In this document: in pieces, positions 8,138 to 19,900 of the stretch
How the letters are laid out: each line of letters starts with the position of its first letter
How positions within the stretch are numbered: the first letter of the stretch is position 1
Source of the DNA: Microcoleus sp. FACHB-68
Lineage (GTDB): Bacteria; Cyanobacteriota; Cyanobacteriia; Cyanobacteriales; Oscillatoriaceae
Assembly: GCF_014695715.1 (NCBI RefSeq)
Contig: NZ_JACJOT010000017.1
Coordinates: 62,001 to 126,000 of the forward strand
Length of the DNA stretch: 64,000 nucleotides
Direction: 5' to 3'
The notes under the pieces: model-generated
What the model was told of the DNA's origin: nothing
Databases searched by the model: none
Seen by the model: only the letters and a program-made list of their open reading frames with translations
Translations under genes and position numbers: made by a program

Positions 8138-9622
8138 CTAAGCGTTCAACTTACGAGCTAGCAGTTGGTTGGTGAGCTTGGGATCGGCGCGTCCCCCGGT
8201 TTGTTTCATCACCTGTCCGACAAAAAAGCCCAGCAGCTTCGTTTTACCGGCACGATATTGTTCCAGTTCCTTGGGATTCGCCGCCAGCACTTCATCAATC
8301 ATGGTTTCCAAAGCGCCGGTGTCGGAAATTTGGCTCATTCCCTTGCTTTCTACCAATTCCTTGGCAGATCCACCGTTTGTTAGCAACTCTGGCAGCAGAT
8401 CCTTCGCCATCTTGCCGCTAATCGTGCCGGCTTCGATCAGGGAAATCAGTTCGCCTAAACTTGCCGGCTTGAGGGGAATTTCTGTAATGCTGAGCTTTTC
8501 CGTTTTCAGGTAAGCCGCAATATCCCCCATAATCCAGTTAGCCGCTTGCTTGGCATTCGCACCGGCATCCACCGCCTGCTCAAAATATTCTGCCACTTGC
8601 CGGTCCTCCGTCAGCACCCGCGCATCATAAGCAGAAAGCCCTAATTCAGTTTCGTAGTGGTGGCGTTTGTGCGCCGGCAACTGAGGCAACTCAGATTTCC
8701 ACTGCTCTAACTGTTTCGCCGACACTTCAATCGGAGATAAATCCGGTTCTGGGAAATAGCGATAATCGCTAGAACCTTCCTTCAAGCGCATACTGATCGT
8801 GCGCTGACTGCCTTCTTCCCAAAGCCGCGTTTCTTGATAAATTCGCTCACCGGCTTCCACGGCAGCAATTTGCCGCTCAATTTCATAATCAATCGCCCGC
8901 GCAATTGCACTGAAGGAGTTCATATTTTTAATCTCCACCTTCGTGCCAAACTTCTCTTGTCCAACCGGACGAACAGAGATATTGACATCACAGCGCAGCG
9001 AACCTTCTTGCATATTGCCATCGCTGACGCCAAGATAGCGCACAATCCGCTGCAATTCTTGAGCGTATTCAGCCGCCTCTTGCCCAGAACGAATATCCGG
9101 TTCTGAGACAATTTCAACTAAAGGAATACCGGCACGATTGTAATCTACCAGCGAGTAAGTCGAACCCGACAGACGATCACTGCCGGCGTGCACCAACTTG
9201 CCGGCATCCTCCTCCATGTGCAGGCGCGTAATGCCAATGCGCTTGCGTCTGCCATTGCCTTCCTCATCCACCAGCTCAATCTCCAACCAGCCATGCTCTG
9301 CAATCGGCAAGTCATACTGAGATATCTGATAGTTCTTCGGCAAATCTGGGTAAAAATACTGCTTGCGGTCAAATTTGCTGTACTTAGCAATTTCGCAGTT
9401 AAGCGCCAAGCCGGTTTTCACGGCATATTCCAGCACCTTCTGATTCAGTACAGGCAACACCCCTGGCATTCCCATGCAAATCGGATCAATATTCGTGTTG
9501 GGAGGTGCTCCAAATTCCGTCGAGGAACTGGAAAAAATCTTAGTTTTGGTACTAAGCTGACAATGGGTTTCCAGCCCGATAATCGCTTCGTACTGAGTTT
9601 TAACCGATGCAGCTGTGGTCAT
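8138..9622 (-). CDS. gatB: Asp/Glu-tRNA amidotransferase subunit B
   Basis: GatB is the kinase/transamidation subunit of GatCAB, which converts Glu-tRNA(Gln) to Gln-tRNA(Gln); cyanobacteria rely on this route. The N-terminus [13 protein letters not shown] is diagnostic, and the core carries [18 protein letters not shown] and [13 protein letters not shown]. The C-terminal YqeY-like tail ends in [20 protein letters not shown]. The open frame starts at a TTG 27 nt upstream, but the ATG at 9622 gives the usual length of 494 residues ([14 protein letters not shown]). gatA and gatC are not adjacent. A good terminator follows. Confidence 0.96.
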   Translation of the reverse strand: MTTAASVKTQYEAIIGLETHCQLSTKTKIFSSSSTEFGAPPNTNIDPICMGMPGVLPVLNQKVLEYAVKTGLALNCEIAKYSKFDRKQYFYPDLPKNYQISQYDLPIAEHGWLEIELVDEEGNGRRKRIGITRLHMEEDAGKLVHAGSDRLSGSTYSLVDYNRAGIPLVEIVSEPDIRSGQEAAEYAQELQRIVRYLGVSDGNMQEGSLRCDVNISVRPVGQEKFGTKVEIKNMNSFSAIARAIDYEIERQIAAVEAGERIYQETRLWEEGSQRTISMRLKEGSSDYRYFPEPDLSPIEVSAKQLEQWKSELPQLPAHKRHHYETELGLSAYDARVLTEDRQVAEYFEQAVDAGANAKQAANWIMGDIAAYLKTEKLSITEIPLKPASLGELISLIEAGTISGKMAKDLLPELLTNGGSAKELVESKGMSQISDTGALETMIDEVLAANPKELEQYRAGKTKLLGFFVGQVMKQTGGRADPKLTNQLLARKLNA

Positions 9623-9884
9623 GGGCGTTACAGATTGCTTCTCTCGCAACGATTTGCTCCTATTGTAGCCCTGTCTCAGTCCCCTCAGCGCTTAAATCAC
9701 GATTGCCGGCACCGCCTTACCCACCCAAAAGGCGAGTCAATGTCAAGTTTCTAGTGCTCGTTAACAAAAGTAACCTGCTGATGCCGTATCCCTCTCTCCG
9801 CTTCCCAAACCGAGCTTTAACAACCAAACAGAAACGTGACACAATAGAATTGAGCGAGATTTTTTGCAATTAACAGAGGTAAAC

Positions 9885-10493
9885 ATGGCAGAAATCACAA
9901 AAGAGGAAATGCGTGAAAGGCTGGGAAATATCGATCAAATTCGCGATATCATCTTCGGCGCTCAACTGCGGGAATATAACAATCGCTTTGAAAAGATAGA
10001 GACTGAATTATCTCTGCTCCAGCAAGAAATGCACGATTATGCTGAGCAGGTAAAAAGTGTTCTTTCTACAGAAGTTCGAGCGGCTGTTGATTCTTTCGAG
10101 AAAAAACTCAAATCGGTTAATTTAAGCACCCAAGAAGAAAGCGCCGATCTTCGCCAGCAAATCGACCGGATTAATCGCAAGTTTTCAAATCACTTGGAAG
10201 CGCTTGATGAATCGGTTGACAAACAAACAAGTTCTATGCGTGACGATCTTTCACAAACCAGAGATAGGCTTCAAGACGAAGTTCGCAATCTGAGAAATCA
10301 GGTTTTCGATGAGCTAGACAAACGTCTATCTTTGCTGCGAGATGTCAAGGTTTCTAGAGACGACATGGCTGAAGTTTTGTTTGAGCTGGGGATGCGGCTA
10401 AAAGGAACAGAGTTTGTTCCTGAGCTTAAGGAAGCTGCCGATACGAATATGTATACGGATGTGCGGTTGATTGAACCCACCCATAACCAATAG
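9885..10493 (+). CDS. Coiled-coil cytoplasmic protein, first gene of the GTPase locus
   Basis: I do not recognise the family by name. The 202-residue protein is highly charged and almost wholly alpha-helical. A long heptad-rich region runs from about residue 25 to 165 (LREYNNRFEKIETELSLLQQ near residue 28), followed by a short C-terminal domain with MAEVLFELGMRLKG. There is no signal peptide or membrane helix. The ATG at 9885 is preceded by AGAGGT and is preferred over the upstream codon at 9864. It ends 63 bp before the OmpA-type gene on the same strand, with a GTPase and giant kinase beyond. A scaffold or adaptor role for that complex is an inference from position only. Confidence 0.8.
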   Translation: MAEITKEEMRERLGNIDQIRDIIFGAQLREYNNRFEKIETELSLLQQEMHDYAEQVKSVLSTEVRAAVDSFEKKLKSVNLSTQEESADLRQQIDRINRKFSNHLEALDESVDKQTSSMRDDLSQTRDRLQDEVRNLRNQVFDELDKRLSLLRDVKVSRDDMAEVLFELGMRLKGTEFVPELKEAADTNMYTDVRLIEPTHNQ

Positions 10494-10556
10494 AAAATCC
10501 AGATACTTATTCTAAGTCATTGCTAAAAGTAGCTTGATTTTATAGATTAGCAGATC

Positions 10557-13304
10557 ATGGCTTTATCGGAAGAAAATCCAGGAAGCAGGGAACAGCCAGA
10601 GGGGTTTGTTTCTGAATCTGTTCAGTTACAAGAGGATTCAGCAGCTCAGCTTGAAGTTTTGCTGGATCTTTTGATGGAACTGAACATCATTGATTCAGAT
10701 GAAAAACCCGTTGCTGAAACCCTTTCATCCCAAAATGATTCCAACGGTAAAGTTGCGGAAGCTGAGCGCTTGACAAATGTCACCTCTCAGCCTCCACTGC
10801 TAGATAATTCACCAGAAATATCAGGTTCGCATCAGTCAGATGTAGCAGATTTAAATGGCAGTATCGAAGAATTAAAAAGTTGGTTGCTGCTACCGGCATC
10901 AAAACAAGAAACGCCGGCACAGGCAGAGCAAGAGAATTTAGATAGCAACCCAGAAGACAAAAATCTTGCCGAATTCTCAGCGCCGGCACAGACAGAGATT
11001 GCCGATTTAAATCCCACAAGATTCTCAGCGCCGGCACCGGCAGATATCGCAGATTTAAGTACCACCATAGCCGACTTAAAAAAATGGCTGCTGCCGGCAC
11101 AGAGGCAAGAAGAACCAACAAAATCCGCAGCGCCGGCACAACCAGACGTTGGAGATTTAGATGCTAACCGAGAGGATGAAAATGCTGCCGAATCTTCAGC
11201 GCCGGTGTCACCGAATTTTGCCGCTTTAGACGCGACACTTGAGAAATGGCAAAATCGGATAAATCAGCGCCAGCAGCTTGAAAATAATGCTGAAGAATCC
11301 CTGTCAACGGGACAAGAATCAAAAGAGCCGGTTAATCCTGTTGAAAGTTTGCAAAATCTTCTATTTGGCTCTCAACTCACAGAAATAGAAGATTTTAAAA
11401 AGCTGCTGACTGAATCAGAATTGCCTGGAGTTCATAGCCAGCTTTCAAACATTCAATATAAGCTAGAAAATATCGAACATCAGCTTTACGATCCTGAACA
11501 GTTAATGAAGCTTTTGCTGCCTTGGATCGCTCACATTCTCAGCCTCAAAATTTCTGACTCTAAAGAAGAAGTCATTCAGGCAATCGTCCCAATTATTGAT
11601 GAAGTTATTAAAAATAGAACCCAACAAAATAAGCTTGCAATGAGTGCGGCAATTGCTGATTTGTTACCGGGAGCAATTTCTCAACAAATTAAGAACTCTC
11701 CCCAAGAAATGGCGAATGCGATTGCTCCAGAAATCGCCTTTGCAATTAAAGAGCAAATTCGGCTAGATCGAGACGCAATTGCCGAAGCGTTAGCACCGGA
11801 AATGGGGAGAGCGATTAAAGAACAAATTCGGCTTGAACGAGATGTCATGGTAGATGCGCTTTATCCCGTTATTGGTAATACCATTACGCGATATCTGGGA
11901 GAAGCGATTCGCTCTATCAATGAAAAAGCCTCAAGCGCCTTGAGTGTAGAAGGAGTTCAGCGCAAAATCCGCGCCAAAGTTCAGGGAGTCTCTGAGGCAG
12001 AATTAATCCTCCGGGAAGCCATGCCGTTTAGCGTGCCGGCCATTTTCTTGATTCACAAAACATCAGGACTAATTATTTCAGATGTTCAGCATTCTGGAAA
12101 TCAAAGATTAGAATCTGAAATGGTGGCGGGGATGTTAACGGCTATCCGCAGCTTTGTGAATGAATGTATTGTTCAGTCGGGAGAAATTTCGGAACTCAAT
12201 GAAATTGAATATGGGGATTCTAAAATTATTTTGGAAGTGGCAGGATACTGCTATTTAGCGGTAGTCGTTAAAGGAGATCCCTCCAAAAAGTTTATTGAAA
12301 GCATCCGAAAAACCTTGAGCGTTATCATTTTAGAATACGGTCAGCCTATCGAATTTTTTAATGGCGATCCGGCAACCATACCAGAGCCAGTACCGGCGTT
12401 ATTAGAAACATTAATGAACTCTGCAGCAGAGAAGCTGCCGGCGAAACAACCCCGCGCCCTTTTAGGAATTGGTTTACTTGCTTTAAGCCTAATTTTAGTG
12501 CCTTGGGGATTTTATTCCTACCGCAATAAAATTGAACGGGGCATTGAAGCCAAAGCCGGTTCTGCCTTAGCCTCCGCGCCCGAATTAGCTGTTTATCGTT
12601 TGAGCGTTGATGCTGAGGGAAAAACTTTGAAATTGACCGGAAACTTGCCTAATCAAGAACTCCGAGAAAAAGCTGCTAAAATTGCCAAAGCCGCAGTCCC
12701 AACCCTGAGTTTAGATAATCAAATTATTGCCGTTGATGTACCTCCTGATCCCGTATTAGTCGCAGCGGAAGTAAAACGGGCAACCGATGTTTTAAATCAG
12801 ATAAAGGGCGTGTCTATTTCAACAAAATATGCCGAACGTAAAGTCACCGTAGAGGGAACGGTTAGGGAAAAAACAGACACCCAGAAAATCGTCCAAGCCC
12901 TCAAACAAATTCCGGGGGTTCAATCTGTTATCAGCACGATACAGTTCAATCCGCTCCAGATTACCAGCCGAATCTACTTTGAGCCTGGATCTGCCGCACT
13001 CAGCCCTGCCTATCTCAAAACTATTATCCAGATTAAAAGTTTTTTACAGCAATACCCTGAGAAAAACCTTAGGATAATAGGTCATAGCGATGCCCTGGGC
13101 AATCAAACCACAAATCAGCAGTTAGCGCGACAACGGGCGATAGCTGTGCGAGACGCGCTTGTGAGTCAAGGTGTCGATCCCAAGCGACTACAAGCGATTG
13201 GGAAAGCAAAACCTCCTGCGGGTGTGGAGTCCAATCAACCGTTACTGTTAAGCAGATGTGTGGTATTTGAACCGGCAACACCGGCAAGAACCAACACTCA
13301 GTAA
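10557..13304 (+). CDS. Wall-anchored OmpA/BON membrane protein with possible roadblock/longin-like cytoplasmic domain
   Basis: This 915-residue protein has an unusual layout. Residues 1-270 are acidic, low complexity and rich in Ala, Pro, Glu and Gln (repeated SAPAQ-like blocks alternating with ADL segments). Residues about 330-470 are helical with two near-identical units built on RAIKEQIRLERD, then VDALYPVIGNTITRYL. Residues about 490-605 form an alternating strand/helix domain (IFLIHKTSGLIISDVQHSG to IILEYGQPIEFFNGD) that resembles roadblock/longin folds. A single membrane helix lies at about 633-654. Two BON-like repeats follow (about 675-730 and 740-798). An OmpA peptidoglycan-binding domain (about 803-910) contains IGHSDALGNQ and LARQRAIAVRDAL. 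With no signal peptide, the N-terminal part should stay in the cytoplasm and the OmpA end in the periplasm. It is followed after 52 bp by a Ras-like GTPase, a plausible partner. The domain calls for OmpA and BON are firm; the roadblock call is tentative. Confidence 0.85.
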   Translation: MALSEENPGSREQPEGFVSESVQLQEDSAAQLEVLLDLLMELNIIDSDEKPVAETLSSQNDSNGKVAEAERLTNVTSQPPLLDNSPEISGSHQSDVADLNGSIEELKSWLLLPASKQETPAQAEQENLDSNPEDKNLAEFSAPAQTEIADLNPTRFSAPAPADIADLSTTIADLKKWLLPAQRQEEPTKSAAPAQPDVGDLDANREDENAAESSAPVSPNFAALDATLEKWQNRINQRQQLENNAEESLSTGQESKEPVNPVESLQNLLFGSQLTEIEDFKKLLTESELPGVHSQLSNIQYKLENIEHQLYDPEQLMKLLLPWIAHILSLKISDSKEEVIQAIVPIIDEVIKNRTQQNKLAMSAAIADLLPGAISQQIKNSPQEMANAIAPEIAFAIKEQIRLDRDAIAEALAPEMGRAIKEQIRLERDVMVDALYPVIGNTITRYLGEAIRSINEKASSALSVEGVQRKIRAKVQGVSEAELILREAMPFSVPAIFLIHKTSGLIISDVQHSGNQRLESEMVAGMLTAIRSFVNECIVQSGEISELNEIEYGDSKIILEVAGYCYLAVVVKGDPSKKFIESIRKTLSVIILEYGQPIEFFNGDPATIPEPVPALLETLMNSAAEKLPAKQPRALLGIGLLALSLILVPWGFYSYRNKIERGIEAKAGSALASAPELAVYRLSVDAEGKTLKLTGNLPNQELREKAAKIAKAAVPTLSLDNQIIAVDVPPDPVLVAAEVKRATDVLNQIKGVSISTKYAERKVTVEGTVREKTDTQKIVQALKQIPGVQSVISTIQFNPLQITSRIYFEPGSAALSPAYLKTIIQIKSFLQQYPEKNLRIIGHSDALGNQTTNQQLARQRAIAVRDALVSQGVDPKRLQAIGKAKPPAGVESNQPLLLSRCVVFEPATPARTNTQ

Positions 13305-13356
13305 TTCTGGCAGGCTGAGCAATTATGTCAACCTATAATCCGTCAGTTAACTAAAT

Positions 13357-13890
13357 ATGTCAATGATATCAAAAAAAATGTGCCTGGTCGGCGATTTTGG
13401 CGTTGGAAAAACTAGCTTAATTCGCCGATTTGTTGATCGCCAGTTTAGCGATCAGTACCTTTCAACAGTTGGTGTTAAAATTTCTCGAAAAAATATTGAA
13501 CTGATTGGGGCGAAGGAGCAGGAAAAGCTAGATTTACAGCTGTTAATATGGGACTTAGAAGGGCATACTAAATTTAAGGCGATTGCCCCAAGTTACTTAC
13601 AAGGAGCCAGTGGTGCGGTGATCGTTGCAGATGTGAGCCGGCAAGAAACCATTGAGCGAATTCCAGAGCATCTTCAGCTCTTTACATCTGTTAACCCCAA
13701 AAGCTCTATCATTATCGCTTTAAATAAATCCGACCTCATTGATGAAGAAAAACTGGCAAAGCTTTTTGAGCTTGTCGAGGATCTCTCTCACGAGCAAATA
13801 CTAAGCATCCATACAACTTCGGCAAAAATCGGCAAAGACGTAGATGAAATCTTTCAGAAATTAGCTTACAAAATGGTAGAGCCGGTGTAA
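13357..13890 (+). CDS. Ras-like small GTPase (Rab/MglA-type)
   Basis: This is a 177-residue single-domain GTPase. All G motifs are visible: G1 GDFGVGKTS (12-20), G2 Thr37 in YLSTVGVKI, G3 WDLEGH (65-70), G4 NKSD (123-126) and G5 TSAK (154-157). The usual Gln of the WDTAGQ motif is His70, so hydrolysis may be slow or need a partner; in EF-Tu-type GTPases His at this place is functional. It has no lipidation-type cysteine at the end and no membrane helix. It lies between the OmpA-type protein and the giant hybrid kinase, 42 bp before the latter. Prokaryotic Ras-like GTPases such as MglA control polarity and motility together with roadblock proteins. A similar switch role here is inferred. Confidence 0.93.
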   Translation: MSMISKKMCLVGDFGVGKTSLIRRFVDRQFSDQYLSTVGVKISRKNIELIGAKEQEKLDLQLLIWDLEGHTKFKAIAPSYLQGASGAVIVADVSRQETIERIPEHLQLFTSVNPKSSIIIALNKSDLIDEEKLAKLFELVEDLSHEQILSIHTTSAKIGKDVDEIFQKLAYKMVEPV

Positions 13891-13932
13891 CTAAACTTTG
13901 ATTTTTAACTAGCGCTAAATCTCCAAGCCTTC

Positions 13933-16900
13933 ATGAAATACCAAGTTTTAAATCAGATTTTCCATAAACCCTCGTCCATCAACCAGATGGAATACATGGT
14001 AGTAGATGAACACTTCAACATCATAGAAATATCTGATGGAGCCAGACACTTTTCTGATCGTCCCTATGAAGCCATCCTCGGAAACGATGTTCGCGCCGGC
14101 TTTCCCGAACTCATTGGCATCGAAGATTATCTAATTGCCCTCCTTCAAGGGCAACAGGAGCTTTTTGAACTCAAAGGCATTGATCGCTCTGTTGAAGCGA
14201 GTTCTCCCTTATATATAGATGTTTACGTCATTAGAGATGAAGACGAAAAACTTTTAAAAAATCGATTGCTCGTCCTCATGGAAAACTCGACTGAAAGGAT
14301 GGTTTTAAAACAAACCTTAGTTCAGCGAGAAAACGAATCTTATCTTTTATTAAGCCAACTATCAGCCGCCAAATCTTATCTTGAAAAAATTTTATTAGCC
14401 ACGTCTGATGCTTTATTTGTTGTAAATAAAAACGCAATTATAAAAACAGTTAATAAAGCGACTTTAGATTTGTTTGGCTATCAAGAAAAAGACTTAATAG
14501 ATCAGCCGCTTGCGATGATTATGGCTGAAGGGCAAAGCGAGAATAAAATAACATCAGTCAGAGATTTTTTACAGCCGGCAACAGCCCTATCTAGAGGGGA
14601 ATTTTTGCAAAATGTCGAAGTCATTTGCCAAACCAAAACCGGAGAAGAAATTTTCATCGCCTTTTCTGGCTCAGCCATCCAAACCGGCTTAGATAACCTA
14701 GAAGATTTTGTCTATATCGGTCGAGATATCACCGAGCGCAAGCGCACCGAAGCCGCCATAGCCAAAATGAACGCAGCACTCGCCCAGCGAGTTAGCGAAC
14801 GAACCCTCGAATTAAGGCAAACCATCCAGCAACTAGAAACCCAAATTGCCGAGCGCCAGAAGATAGAAACAGCCTTGCGAGAGAGTAAATTGCGCTTCAG
14901 CAGCCTAATGAACTCGCTTCAAGATGTGGTGTGGTCAATTTCAGCAACAACCTTTGAACTGCTTTACCTAAACCCAGCTACAGAGACACTTTACAACCGG
15001 CCTGTTGGGGAATTTTATAACAATCGCCGACTCTGGCTTGAAGTGATTCACCCAGAAGACCGTGAGCGAGTTTCTAACTATGTTTCCACAATTGTAAAAA
15101 CCGGCAGCGCCGAAATAGAATACCGCATCATTCGTCGCGACTCAGAAGTGCGTTGGGTTTACGATCGAGGTCAGTTAATTAAAGATGCCAAAGGCAACGG
15201 CATCCGAATTGAAGGCATCATCACCGACATTACCGAACGCAAGCAAGCCGAAGCCATCCTGCAACAAACCAATGAAGAATTAGAACGCCGAGTCGATGAA
15301 CGCACCGCCGAATTAAAAGCAACCAACGAACAATTACTTAGCGAAGTTTGGGCACGGCAGCAAACAGAAGAAGCACTGCGCCAAGCTCACGATGAATTAG
15401 AAATTCGAGTGCAAGAACGCACCGCAGAACTCGCGACAACCAACGCAGCATTACAAGCAGAAATTAGCGAACGCCAGCGAGCCGAAGAAGTCCTACAAAA
15501 CATCGTTGCCGGCACAGCCTCCGTCACCGGAGAAGAATTTTTTCCCGCACTGGTGCGCCATCTGGCAGCCGCACTCGACGTTCGCTATGCCCTCGTCTCA
15601 GAAGCCAAAGGAGACCCGATTGAAAAATTGCAATCCCTCGCCTTTTGGGCCGGCGATCAACTGGGAAACAACTTCGAGTACAACCTAGCCGGCACTCCCT
15701 GTGAAGTCGTGATCAAACAGGAACAGCTCTGTCACTTTCCCGATTATTTGCAGGAACGTTTCCCACAAGCGCCGGCACTCGTTCCAATGGGTGCAGCCGG
15801 TTACTTGGGAGTTCCCCTATTAGACAGATCGCAAAAAGTGATTGGCAACCTGTGCATTATCCATGACCGGCCACTCAAGGAAGATCCGCAGGCCACATTG
15901 CTGATCACGGTTTTTGCCGCCCGCGCCGCAGCAGAACTCGAACGCCAGCAAGCCCAAGAAGCACTACGGAAATCCCACGATCAATTAGAAATTCGAGTCC
16001 AAGAACGTACCGCCGAGTTAATCGAAACCAATGAATTTCTTCAGTATGAAATTACTGAGCGCAAACAAGCAGAGGCGGAACTGCAAAGATACGCAGATGA
16101 ACTTCAGGATTTGTATAACTACGCCCCCTGCGGTTATCACTCTCTCGACCTAGATGGGATATTCATCCGAATCAACGATACCGAACTTAATTGGTTTGGC
16201 TATACGCGAGATGAACTGATCGGAAAAATGAAATTTGCTGATATCCTGACAGCAGAGAGTGTGCAAACTTTAAAGGAAAATCTTCCCTGCTACCACGCGC
16301 AAGGCTGGCTCAGCGATCTTGAGTTCGACATCATTCGTAAAGATGGCACAATACTGCCCATCCTCTTGAGTTCAACAGCAGTTAGAGATAGCGCCGGCAA
16401 CTATTTAATGTGCCGGTCCTCCGTTTTTGATATCACCGCTCGCAAGCAGGCAGAACAAGCACTGCGAGAAAGCGAAATTCGGCTCAGAAGCCAGCAAGCA
16501 GGACTGATGGCGCTCGCCAAGTGCCAACCCCTGTACACCGGCGATCTGGAAGCAGCCTTGCAAGAGATTACCCAAATCGCAGCTCAGACGCTTGAGTTAG
16601 AGCGGGTCAGTGTCTGGTTCTACAACGATGACCACTCCAAAATTAACTGCGCTGATCTGTATGAACTGACCCAAAATCAGCATTCCAGTGGCCTAGAACT
16701 CGCTGCCACAGACTTTCCCAATTATTTCCAAGCGATTAAAGCAGACCGCACAATTGCTGCGGATGACGCTCACACCGATCCCCGGACTCAGGAGTTTTCA
16801 GAGTGCTATCTCAAACCCTTGGGAATTGCATCCATGTTAGATGTACCCATTCGCATGGGTGGGCGAACAGTCGGAGTGCTTTGTCACGAACACATCGGAA

Positions 16901-19900
16901 CCGCCCGCCGTTGGGCGCTAGAAGAGCAAAACTTCGCGAATTACTTGGCCTACATGGCATCTCTGGCGATGGAAGCCGGTGAGCGCAAACGAGCAGAAGA
17001 GGAACGGCAAAAATTTGTTGCCCTTGTCGAAAATAGCAGCGACTTCATTGGCATGGCCACATTAGAAAGCGAAGTCTTTTATCTCAATGAAGCGGGGCGT
17101 CAGCTGGTAGGACTCGACAGTGACCAACAAACCTTGGTTCCTAAAATATCCGACTATGTTTCTCAAGACACTTGGGTGCAATATCAACAGACGTTGTTCC
17201 CCACCATTGAAAAAAATGGTCACTGGGAGGGAGAAGGCAAACTGCGCCACTTTAAAACCGGCCAGCTCATCGACACCCAAATGACCGTGTTTATTGTCAA
17301 GCACTTAGAAACCGGCGAACCCATGTGTTTTGCCACCGTTCAGCGCGATATTACTGACCGCAAGCTAGCAGAAGCTGCACTTTTAGAAAGCGAGAACAAA
17401 TATCGTTCTGTTGTTAACAGCTTACATGAAGTCATTTTCAAAAAAGACGCAAATGGCTTGTGGACATTTCTCAACCCAGCCTGGACAGAAATCACCGGCT
17501 TCACTGTTGAAGAAAGCCTAGGCAAAAACTTTCTAGAATTCATTTATCCCGATGACCGCCAAGTAAATTTAGGGCATTTTGAAAGCCTAATTAACCATAA
17601 AAAAGAAGTCATCCGGCACGAAATTCGTTACTTAACAAAAAAGGGTGGCTACCGCTGGATTGAGGTTCAAAAACGCTTGAATTTGGCATCAGACGGCACA
17701 GTGCTCGGCGTTTCAGGCACCCTCAACGACATTACCGACCGCAAGCTAATAGAACAAGCCCTAGAGCAAGAGCGTCAGCAGCTGCGGCAAATTATTACCA
17801 ATGCGCCGGTGGCAATGGCAATGTTTGATACCGAGATGCGCTATCTCGCTCACAGCAATCAGTGGGTGACAGATTACCAGCTACAGGAGCAAGCTTTGAT
17901 CGGGCGTTCCGCCTATGAAGTTTTGCCCTATCTATCATTGCCTCGAAAACATATCCACCAGCGGGCGCTGCAAGGGGAGGTCATTTCCAAACCAGAGGAA
18001 ATGTTTGAGCAGTTAGACGGCTCTAAAATGTATCTGCGCTGGGCTGTTCAACCTTGGTATAGCTCAGAGGGAAAAGTTGGGGGAGTTGTCATCGTCACTC
18101 AAGTGATTAATGAATTGGTCGAAGCGCGAGAAGCCGCCCTGGAAGCCTCGCGGATGAAATCGCAATTCCTGGCCAACATGAGTCACGAAATCCGCACACC
18201 GATGAATGGTGTGCTGGGGATGACCGATTTGCTTTTGTCAACGCCACTCAATGCGGAACAGCAAGACTTTGTGCGAACCCTGCGCGTCAGCGGCCAAAAT
18301 TTGCTGACCCTGATTAATGATATTCTCGACTTCTCCAAGCTCGAAGCCGGTGAAATGCGGCTGGAAACCCTGGACTTTGACTTGAATACCTGTGTGGAAG
18401 AAGTCACAGATTTACTAGCAGCACAGGCTAACGCCAAAGGATTGGAACTGTTTACTTTAGTGGAAAGTGATGTGCCGGCAGCCTTATCAGGAGATGCCAG
18501 CCGGCTGCGTCAGGTGTTGATCAATTTGGCCGGCAACGCGATTAAATTCACCTCACAAGGAGAAGTGGTGATTCATGTCCAGACGTGCGGCAAAGAACCG
18601 GGAAATGAAGAAACCTTGACTTCCTCTCCAGAAGCCGTAAAACTGCGATTTACCGTCAGGGACACCGGCATCGGTATCGCACCGGCAGACTTAGACAAAC
18701 TCTTCCAATCGTTTTCCCAAGTGGACGCCTCCACCACGCGCAAATATGGCGGCACCGGCTTAGGGTTGGTTATCTGCAAGCAGCTGGTAGAGCTGATGGG
18801 AGGTGAGATTGGCGTTGAAAGTGTAGAGGGGCGAGGTTCAACTTTCTGGTTCACCACCACCTTAGAAAAACAAGCCGTCGGCGGAATTTCACAGCCACGG
18901 CAGCATCCAGAAATTAAAATCCAAAATTGCCGGATGTTAATCGTGGATAATAACTCCACCAATCGCCAAATATTGCGCTCTTATGCCAACTCTTTTGGCA
19001 TTGAGGTGAGTGAAGCCGAAACCGGCATCACTGCTCTGACGAGCCTACGCCAAGCTGTAGCCAGTGGTCAACCCTATGATGTGGCTTTGATTAGCTTGGA
19101 TATCCTGGGGATCAATGGGGAAGTGTTCGGACAACTGATCCGCTTCGATCCTGCCCTCGTTCAAACCAAGTGGATTTCGATCGCTTCAATGCACCAGCGA
19201 GAGCAAGCCATTCGCCTGCTGGATCTGGGGTTCTCTTGCTATTTAATCAAGCCGGTGAAAGCGTCCAAGCTGTTAAATTGCTTGAGGCAAGTGATGAATA
19301 CTAAAGTCTATCCCTCAACAGATGGGGCGATTGCTGCCGGCAGGCACCAGCCGGCACGTGTTCCGCCATTGGCGCTTAAACAACCAACACAGGACAATCC
19401 ACAGCCGGCAATCACGTCCACCGGCGCTTCTGTCAAGCCGCCAGCACCCACCAATCATGCCCACGATCTAGAGCCACCAGAAACGCCAGCACAACCCCCG
19501 GCAACCCTGAAAATTCTGCTGGTGGAAGATACCCCGATTAACCAAAAGGTTGCCCTGAGTCAACTCAAGGTACTGGGTTATCAGGCTGATTGTGTCAGCG
19601 ATGGGCAGCAAGCCCTTGATCGGCTGGCCCAAACAGATTACGACATTGTGTTAATGGATTGTCAGATGCCGGTTCTTGATGGCTATAAAACGACACAAGC
19701 GCTTCGCCTCCGGGAAGGTGAATCTCGCCACACGATTGTGATTGCCCTGACAGCTAATGCCTTAAAAGGAGATCGAGAAAAGTGTTTGGCAGCCGGCATG
19801 GATGACTACATCAGCAAACCCATCGATCTCAAATCCTTGGCGGCTATTCTCAATCGCTATAAACCCATAAAAGAACAGCATGAGGAGGAAATAACGTCGG

